64,000 nucleotides of DNA from Inia geoffrensis (lineage: Eukaryota > Chordata > Mammalia > Artiodactyla > Iniidae): positions 31,007,523 through 31,071,522 of the forward strand of contig CM070918.1 of assembly GCA_036417435.1 (NCBI GenBank), in the 5' to 3' direction. Each line of letters begins with the position of its first letter. The stretch's first letter is position 1. Shown one piece after another: positions 56,582 to 64,000 of this stretch. The position numbers were made by a program, and so were the translations under genes. The notes below the pieces were generated by a model, which searched no databases, was not told the DNA's origin, and was given only the letters and a program-made list of their open reading frames with translations.

Positions 56582-56885
56582 ATGTGTGTGTGTATGTGTG
56601 TATTATACATATGTACATGTATGTATATATATACATACATAATATATATAACTATATACGGTTTTGAATTTACATATATATATACAATTTATTTTTACCA
56701 GAACGCTTGAGATATTATATACATGTGTATATATGCATATGCATACATACATATATACACATATGTACGTAAATAATTCATTCATTTTGGCATCGTGAAT
56801 TCAATTTTACCAGTGTTTGAGATGATACACACATATATGTTATTATATATACTATATATATATATATATATATGAATAATATATG
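56582..56885. repeat. Extended TA/TG/CATA low-complexity expansion
   Basis: About 300 bases are dominated by alternating purine-pyrimidine words (gtgtgtgtatgtgtgtatta, tatgtatatatatacataca, a (TA)n run at about 56855-56873). Two short non-repetitive islands with TTTTACCAG...TTGAGAT resemble each other. Confidence 0.88.
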
Positions 56886-57559
56886 CTTTGGCCTCCTTCC
56901 CTATGGTTCTAACTCCATCCCAGAAGAAATAGGAAGACCAGGACTTTATTTCCTTTCTTCTTTTAGCTCAGCTAAGAGCCCAAGCCACACTGTGGGGAAG
57001 CCAGTCCTGATTTTAAGGTGAAGTAAAAGTCAAGCTCAACCCAAGCCCCAGCCCAGCCCCACCCTCGTCCCAGAATCCAGTGTGAGACTGGCCAGCAAGG
57101 CATGGGGGTGCGGGACCTCTGAGCTGCCACCCAGCCCTGGTCCTGCTGTCAGGCAGCGAAGCTAGCATGAGAGATCTTGGGTGTCTGACCCCTGAGTAAG
57201 ATCACGCTTTCAAAGCCTGTGTTCCACTTTGCCACTCTGTCCCTGAGGGCTGCCTTGGAGGTCTGCCCTGGCATTCAGAGGGCCATGTGTACCGTCACCG
57301 GCCCAGCCAGTTGTCCGTTGCCGTCAGCGGGGGACTAGGGTCTGGCAGTTTCGTGCCTTAAAAGTAGTTTTGTGCAACTCAGCTCCTCCCAGCCCCCTTT
57401 CTTTTGGAGCCCTCATGGCCCACAGGATTTCCAGGCACCGGAGGAAAAGAAACTGGTTTGATTTAAGCACAGGAGGAATCGGGAGCTGGGAGTGGGAGTG
57501 TGTGTGTTTATATTTTCCGTGCATCCATTAGGGTGAGTGGCTGAGGCTAGGGAGAAAGG
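56886..57559. other. GC-richer unique sequence
   Basis: No exon is recognised. A CCCAGCCC-type stretch lies at about 57040-57065. Confidence 0.5.
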
Positions 57560-58010
57560 GGGAGTGGAGGAGGGAGAAACTTCATTTATATGTTAATAGT
57601 TGCCAGCAACGGGGGCTAAACTGACAGAACTATTTCATGGGAAACTGACAAATTTTGTCAGCCGGGCTGTGCGGCCACATCTCAATGGGGCAATAATCTT
57701 GATTAGCAAAACAATTGGGGCCCTGGGTTCCCGCTCAGGTTACACCCGGCCAATGTGAGGAAGGCTGGTGCCTTCAAGCTTGAAGACATTTTCAAAAGCC
57801 ACCGAGTTTAGGCAAATGAAGTGAACCGTTTGGGTGGGGGGAGGGAGGCGATGGACGAAAGGGGTTAATTCGATTGACCGAATCTTCATAGTCTTATAAC
57901 AATCATTTACTTAGCCAGTAATTCCGCAAGAAACCAGCGGTGCTGACAGGAAATTGGAGTATCTGTTTGCCCCAGATGTGTGGGAATGTTAGCTGCTCCC
58001 TCCTGACCCT
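57560..58010. promoter_or_regulatory. Candidate conserved regulatory block
   Basis: This is unique sequence with dense dyads and factor-like words. These include a 14-base perfect palindrome cttcaagcttgaag (57772-57785), ATTCG-6-CGAAT (57868-57883), GATTAG (57701) and a SOX-like ACAATTG (57711). The text has few microsatellite traits and no repeat match. The call is inferred from composition, not from conservation data. Confidence 0.35.
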
Positions 58011-58564
58011 TGCCAACCTTGAAAAAAAATCCACAAGCCCCTTGGGGCCCTAATTACCACGTGCAGAATATAAGTTGTTATCTAAAAATACACACACAAC
58101 TCAACACCCACACACAGAGTCACTGCAGGCCCCTGCTGTTACCTCATCTTGACTCAGTTTGGGCTTTCATTTTTATTCTTCCTTCTTTGTATTGCCAATG
58201 AAAGCTGGAATATGATGAATTCATTTTGACCAGAGGGAAAATGGTATTGCCCCCCCCCCTCCACCCCGGCCTTCGATGAACACTGGAAAAGCTTGGGTGG
58301 CTTTATTTTCAGTGTGACCCCACTGGCCCTGTTTCTGTTTGTAAACATACGCCCTGGAAGGGCTCTGGTTCCCCCATCTGCCTTGATGCCTGGAGAATCC
58401 AAAAGAGGAGGATATCCCCGCTCAGGGGGGTGTGAGAGGGACAGAGGCAGGTTTCACACCTCTCCAGAGGGAAGTCTTCATATCTTGTTAGACTCATCTT
58501 GCTGCCTTGCATGGTTCAGGCTTCATGGAGGAAGAGTTGTTCACTGCGATCTAATTAATTCATT
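58011..58564. other. Unique sequence with a C-run
   Basis: A poly(C) run of about 10 lies at 58250-58259. No gene is seen. Confidence 0.5.
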
Positions 58565-58800
58565 TATTTTCAACTTTCTATTTTGAAATAATCACAGACT
58601 CCCAAGAAGTTGCAAAAGCAGTACAGGGAGGTCAGCTGGGTCCAGGACCCAGCTTCCCCTCATGGTGACATCTACAATGCATTATGAAAACCAGGACATT
58701 ATTGGCATAATACGATTAACTAGACTACAGACTTTACTCAGATGTCACCATTTTTTTGCATGCACTAATTTTCTCTTTTGGCATGTCTTTGTGGATCATC
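58565..58800 (-). mobile_element. L1M LINE 3'UTR fragment
   Basis: The order tttgaaataatcacagactc, ccaagaagttgcaaaagcag, tcccctcatggtgacatcta and accaggacattattggcata is a known old L1M 3'UTR block. A T-run follows at about 58812-58821. Confidence 0.65.
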
Positions 58801-59150
58801 GTGTGACACATTTTTTTTTTTAATCTAACAAATAAAGCAATCCTGAAGTTTCAAAATTGGAGAGGCTGTAACAATCATTTCACCCACTACCTCCTCCAGT
58901 CCTACCCCACCCTCCCAGCAATCAAATCTATACTCCCTCTGATCCTTGAGTTCCCTCTGAAAACAAATTGCCTTTAGAACATCCAGCCACTGCTTGCACA
59001 CTGCACATGACAGGAGGCTCATTACTTATTGAGGCCACTAGACCTTTCTTGTTTGAAAGTTCACAGGAAGAGCTAAAATTCTTCTGTCTCTAATGGCCCC
59101 TCAATGGCTCTAGTTCCACCACCTGACTCTGGATTATGTCAGTCTAATCC
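58801..59150. other. Unique non-coding sequence
   Basis: Nothing is recognised beyond the T-run. Confidence 0.5.
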
Positions 59151-59335
59151 AGTGGTTATCAACTTTGGTTGTACCTTCAAATCACCTGTGGAGTGTCTAG
59201 ACATCCCAGCATAGACTGAACCCCAGAACAATTATATCAGACTCTCTGGAGGTGGGACCCAGGCAACAACATTGTTTTTAAAGCTTCCCAGCTGATTCTC
59301 ATATGCAATGGAAGACTGCCTCGTGCCAATCCTCA
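59151..59335 (+). mobile_element. MER5A-like hAT DNA transposon
   Basis: It opens cagtggttatcaactttggt, continues with ggaggtgggacccaggcaac and tttttaaagcttcccagctg, then gattctcatatgcaatg. It is non-autonomous, about 185 bases, close to the family length. Confidence 0.8.
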
Positions 59336-59367
59336 AGAAGTTGAAGCTATCCCACACCTCACTTAAG

Positions 59368-59553
59368 TAGGGTTGCCAGATAAAATATAGGGTACCCAGT
59401 TTATTTGCATTTCAGATTAAAAGATGAATAACTTTTTAGTATAAGTATGTCCAAACATTATGTGGGACATATTTATACTAAAATATATTTGCATCTGAAA
59501 TTTAAATTTAACCGAGTGTCCCACATTTTTATTTGTTCAATCTGGCGATGCTA
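59368..59553. mobile_element. Palindromic non-autonomous DNA transposon (MER53-like)
   Basis: It starts tagggttgccagataaaata and ends caatctggcgatgcta, with arms that pair over nearly the whole length (agtataagtatgtccaaaca against gtgggacatatttatactaa). At about 186 bases with inverted arms it resembles the MER53 type, though the name is given with caution. Confidence 0.65.
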
Positions 59554-61540
59554 CACACAAACCTTTTCCTCTCCAGGCTCTTCCTTAGTTCAGCAGCTGA
59601 TATGTTTCTAAAACCCTTCAGCAGCCTGTCACCCTCTGCAGTAGTGCACTGGGGTATCAAAATTCCTCTTTGAGGGTGGCTCTGGTGACTGGTCCCTTAG
59701 TTCTGGACTCCTAGATCTTTGTACTTGGGGGCTGGTCTTAGACTTTACTGCTCAATGCATCCTCTGTGCTCTTCTTTCTTTGGTCCTAGCTCTGGGTCTT
59801 TCTGAGTCCCAAATGTAGGAGAGTGAAGTAGTTTGGACAGCCTCAGATATGGGTTAAGTACATCTGATTCCATGTTCTTTGGATAGACCTGCACTGTAGT
59901 TTTCCCCTTATCCACATCAGAACTCATGTCCTAAGCCGTGACTACTCAAAGTGTAGTTCTAGGATAAGAATCATTGACATCACTTGGGAGCTTATTAGTA
60001 TAAGGCATGAAGAATTTTTCCCCTCCCTCTTAGGTTTAGTCTCTGGGGGTCTGCAAATTAAACTTACAATATAGAGAAAAACATACAAATTTATTAAATT
60101 GCGCAGCATGTCCATGTGAGAGAACTCAGTGTTGAGTAATTCAAAGGGGTGGTGAGAATTTGGGGCCTAAATACCTAATTTAATAGGGAAAAGGGAAGAG
60201 GGTAGAAAGATAAATGGACCCTTAGGAGAAGAGACAGGAGATATGATAGACTGTGATAGTATCAGTTTGGGTATGATGCTGACGCTTCCTCTCAAAGAAG
60301 GCTAGAATTGCTTCTAGGGAGGGGATTTATGATAACTGAGTTCTTTTGTGAGAGGCTCTGCTTTTAGGAAGATAAAGGATTTCAGGAACTCATCTTTAAA
60401 AGCAGCGTCCAACATACCATAATTCCTCTTACTTACAGGGTCTCCATCAGCCTTAAATACATGGGTTTTCACGTGGTATAGACTCTGTGGATATGTGTAG
60501 GCCTCTTGGAAGAGATGGGCATTCTCACTGTCACTCATCCAGGGAGATCCTAGGATGGAAAAAAAGGAATCTAAGAGGAATCCACAGGAGCAGGAACTCT
60601 AGCCTATCTTTGGCCTTGATCTGGTTGGTATGGACTATTTTGGAGAGCTCTGACAAGGTACTTGATGGTGCTACTTGGGGAGAAACACCCAGGATGGTCC
60701 CTGGCACCTGGAAGCAGGTCAGAGGAGCTGCCCAAAGTGAGAACTTGCCAGACTGAACAAGCCATGCAAACTTATTCCATGGTTCTCTGTGTTTGTTCCT
60801 CCCACCTCATCTTAATGCCATGAGGGATTAAGGGAAGGGTTTGTGCTCCCAGTGGGTGGACCGCAGTAGTGATCAGTGGCACTCCTTTCACCTCACCATG
60901 GGCCAGAGTGGGGGTTACACTAGCACCCGGGGGCAGCCACAAGGAAAGGTGGTTCTCAGGCCTAAGAGTCACAGCTGCCAAGTTTCACTCTCCATCCTCA
61001 CACGGAGATGCTTCCTTCAATACTAACTTGAAAAACCCAAGTTTTATTTTATTATGGAAGGTGGCAATTTCCATTTTGAAGGCTCTTCAAAACTTTCAAA
61101 GTCAACTCCTGGGAAATACAGATTTGAAGTTATCTTCTATATTTCCCCAGAAGTTGAAGTCAGCTATCTGAAATAGGAAGGTCCCTAAAGTACATGTGCA
61201 TGTAACTTGCATTTATATTCTTAACCTCTTCTGACTTTAAGGTGAAGGAGGTGGTACATCATCCTTTCCAAAATATATGATCCGTCTCTTTTCATTAGCA
61301 AAGGCCAGAAAGCTTCACTGTTTCACATTCAAGGACAAACATTGCACATTGCAAATTATCAGATTAATGTATTAATTCAACATGTTTTTGTTTTGCTTTG
61401 CTTTTTACTTTATCAGATTCTAATATGTTAATGCTGGAAGAGGTCTAAGAAGCTGTGTAACCCAGGGATGACAAAAAGCTTTCACCTTTGGGTCCAACTG
61501 TGGTAGAAGGAGGAGGGTGTTGAGAGAAATGTGAGGCTAG
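59554..61540. other. Unique sequence with a MER5-type fragment
   Basis: About 59938-60005 (tactcaaagtgtagttctag, catcacttgggagcttatta) is a short MER5-class fragment. Beyond it no gene or repeat is recognised. Confidence 0.45.
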
Positions 61541-62260
61541 AGAGAAACACAGTGATTGATTAGTGATGTCTGCATGGGGAAGAGGTGTGGGGTGGGCGAC
61601 ACTATGCCAGGCATTGGCCAAAGCAGGGTAGGGCCCGTCTCTCATTTCACAGATGAGGGACAGGCGTGCTAGGAAAGGAAAATAATTTAAGATCACATGG
61701 GAAGTCATTGGCACAGCCAGCATGTTGATCTCTTGACTTAAACTCCAATTCTCTTGCCGTCATACAAATGAATGCCTGTAATATTCACCTATGTTAATTG
61801 AACCTACAGATTAACTGCTAAAACCCTGATTCTCTTGATACCTTATAATCACAACCTTGTTTTATCTATTCAAATATAACCAGGGAATAACTTTCAACTG
61901 TCGGTACACTACCTACATAAGCTAAGTACTCAAAACTTTTTGAATGGATTAAGAAGATGACCTTGGCAATAATATTAAGATGGCACACCAAATAGGGCCA
62001 TGGGGTAAATGTTTGTTAACACAGTTATAACAATGATTTTTAAAGTTACAAATTAATAATGAATGATTTAAAATTATTTTGTTTAATATGCAAAAGGACA
62101 CTCTGCACCCAAACAAGCTGACTTGAAATTGCATGCCACTAATCACAAAGGAAAGGGGACCAGATAACAAAATAGAAATAAAACAGTACAAATCTATCTC
62201 CATTTCTAGGAAAACAGCTCAAAGAGCAGGCCCCAAGAGAGGCAGATGAACAGTAACATG
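61541..62260. other. Unique sequence, AT-rich toward the right
   Basis: The word tgattgattagtgatg at about 61553 is shared with two other loci. The rest is unrecognised. Confidence 0.45.
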
Positions 62261-62450
62261 TTTGTTCAGTATTTTTTTTTTAATTAAAAATAAAACCCTG
62301 CTGTTTTCATGTGGCACAGAGTGAGGATTGTGTAGGGAAGAATTATCAATATATGGTGATGTCTCGATTACTTAGTTATTTTTATTAATTATTTATGATT
62401 ATTGTTTATTTTATTAATGAGTCCTCTGGGCACAGAACTTCTTTTAACAA
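62261..62450. other. AT-rich unique block, possible conserved element
   Basis: Dense TAAT/TTAATTA words occur (tttttaattaaaaataaaac, ttattaattatttatgatta). This is only suggestive of a homeodomain-rich enhancer. Confidence 0.25.
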
Positions 62451-62513
62451 AGCTGGTTCTCCAAGGGCTGAAAGCAATTCCAGCTGCTTTTGCACTGGGT
62501 CCCTCTTATTTCC

Positions 62514-62750
62514 TTTTTTTTTTGTTTGTTTGTTTTTTGTTGTTGTTGTTGTTGTTTTTGCAGTACGCGAGCCTCTTACTGCAGTGGCCTCTCCTGTCGC
62601 GGAGCACAGGCTTCGGACGCACAGGCCCAGCGGCCATGGCCCACAGGCCCAGCCGCTCCGCGGCATGCGGGATCTTCCTGGACCGGGGCACGAACCCGTG
62701 TCCCCTGTGTTGGCAGGCAGACTCTCAACCACAGCACCACCAGGGAAGCC
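62514..62750 (-). mobile_element. CHR-2 SINE with target-site duplication
   Basis: A T-rich tail (TTTG and GTT repeats), then gcagtacgcgagcctcttac, gatcttcctggaccggggca and the head complement ccaccagggaagccc. The perfect 9-base duplication cttatttcc is at 62505-62513 and 62751-62759. Frames of 121-158 residues across it are SINE readings. Confidence 0.94.
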
Positions 62751-62759
62751 CTTATTTCC

Positions 62760-63399
62760 CTTTATAATAAGAAACGTTTTATCTTGGTACAACGTTGCTC
62801 AGCTGAAAATTACCTTTCTCAGCTTCTCTTGAAGCTAGGCTTGGCCACACCAGTAGGCTCTGGTCAATGGAAAATGAGTGGAAATGAGGTATGTGACTTC
62901 CATGTGGTGACACTAAAAGGAAAGAGTGTTCTCTTTCCTTTCCCCTTCCCCCCTTTCTCTGGCTGAAATGTAGCCGTGGTGACAGAAACCAGGATGGCAG
63001 CTGGCAGCTATTGTCGTCATTGAGAAGGCAGCTGCATGTTGAGGTTGGCAGGACAATAGGAAGAGAGAGAAAGTTTGTGTCCCTGACATCATTGCGGTGT
63101 CATATCGGTTCTGGACCATCCAGAGAAATGCATTTGAGAGCTTTTATTGGCAGAAGCTGAACATGTCCTGGTTAGTAGGGCTGAGGAGAATCCAAGGCTT
63201 CACCTTGGAGGCAGGTTTCTGTCAGGGTCTCTGCACACAATGGCACACCCCACTCACAAACTCTCAATATTTTGGAAGCCATATTGGATCATGATCCACT
63301 TTCTTTTGGGTACCTTATGCCATATGAGCTACAGGTTGAAAATCACTACTGACAAAGAGAACTGGGAGGCAGCCTCTCCACTGTCATTAATCAGATCAT
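62760..63399. other. Unique non-coding sequence
   Basis: A short pyrimidine-rich stretch (about 62931-62958) is present. No gene is seen. Confidence 0.5.
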
Positions 63400-63935
63400 T
63401 TTACCCCCTGGTTAAAGCACAGTAGTGATTTCTCATTGCATTGGACCAAAGTTCAAATTCCTCACATAGCCTTCAAGGTCCCACATGATTTTGGCCCTGC
63501 CTACCTTCCCACCATCACCTCGTATCATCTCCCTCTTACCCACCTCCTTTGCTTCAGGGCTGTGGCCTTTTTCATTTCACAAATGGGACTTGGTTATTTC
63601 TCCTATGTTGTCTTCCCTCCCTTAGATCTTTGTGTGGTTAGTTCTTTCTTCTCATCAATGGCTGAGTTCAAGTGCCAACCTTTCAGGTAGCAAACCTATC
63701 TGGAGACCTATCTAGAATCCAACTAAAGTCCCCATTCACTTCTCTTCCCATGATTTTGTTTCATTTTTAAAGCCATAGGGTTATCACCATTCGTAATCAT
63801 TGTTTGATCCATTTGCTTATCTCTGTCTCCTATGAGAATGTCAGCTCCAGGACAATGTGGACGCAGTATCCCAGTGCCAGTGAAAGCACCTGGTACACAG
63901 TAGGTACTCAATAAATACTCATTGACTAATTATAG
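63400..63935 (+). mobile_element. L2 LINE 3' region
   Basis: L2 landmarks are in order: caaagttcaaattcctcaca, ttggccctgcctaccttccc, ctttgcttcagggctgtggc, gagttcaagtgccaaccttt, gtctcctatgagaatgtcag and the terminal gtacacagtaggtactcaat followed by AAATACTCATTG. It is a 3' fragment without an open frame. Confidence 0.85.
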
Positions 63936-64000
63936 AACCAACCCATATGAGGTCTGGACCATTGTTGTCCAAATTGTGCAGATGATGAAGTAGAGGGGCA

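Noticed and set aside
62395..62966. Overlapping frames of 121-158 residues
   Set aside because: They are translations of the CHR-2 SINE at 62514-62750 in several frames.

Overview
The window is nuclear DNA of a mammal and looks cetacean. The evidence is at least eight tRNA-derived SINEs of the CHR-2 type known from whales, dolphins and hippos, plus four related CHR-1/Bov-tA-like copies. Cetartiodactyl-type L1 3' ends, MIR, L2, MLT1 and MER5-like repeats fit the same origin. I saw no BovB LINE or Bov-A element, which argues against a ruminant. The assignment rests on recognising repeat families by eye; no alignment or masking was run.

I find no protein-coding exon, tRNA, rRNA, CRISPR array or bacterial or viral gene that I can support. 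The only open frames with recognisable protein content are two decayed L1 frames on the minus strand (about 28133-30753). The other long frames are chance or are read through SINEs. The stretch is best read as intergenic or deep intronic sequence.

Layout. 1-9400 is mostly unique, with an L1 3' end (2285), a CA microsatellite, MIR and MER5-like fragments. 9400-21000 carries CHR SINEs, several MIRs (two of them split by later sequence), a MaLR LTR (18000) and other LTR-like repeats. 21000-26800 is largely unique and includes a candidate conserved block (21880-22290), a purine tract and G-runs. 26880-31935 is an old minus-strand L1M interrupted by a younger L1. That younger L1 keeps its 5'UTR, ORF1 and the endonuclease part of ORF2, but stops abruptly before the reverse transcriptase core. 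32000-36700 is a mosaic of L2 and other old mammalian repeats. 37000-56100 holds most of the remaining SINEs, LTR-like copies, an internally deleted L1M (49657) and hAT fragments. 56580-64000 has a TA/TG-rich expansion, the strongest candidate regulatory block (57560-58010), an L1M 3' end, a cluster of old DNA transposons (59151-60005), a SINE (62514) and an L2 (63400).

Nothing here works together as a pathway or operon. The signal is the layering of transposition events, read from nested insertions and target-site duplications, plus a few unexplained dyads, tandem duplications and unique blocks. No previously undescribed gene system is evident.
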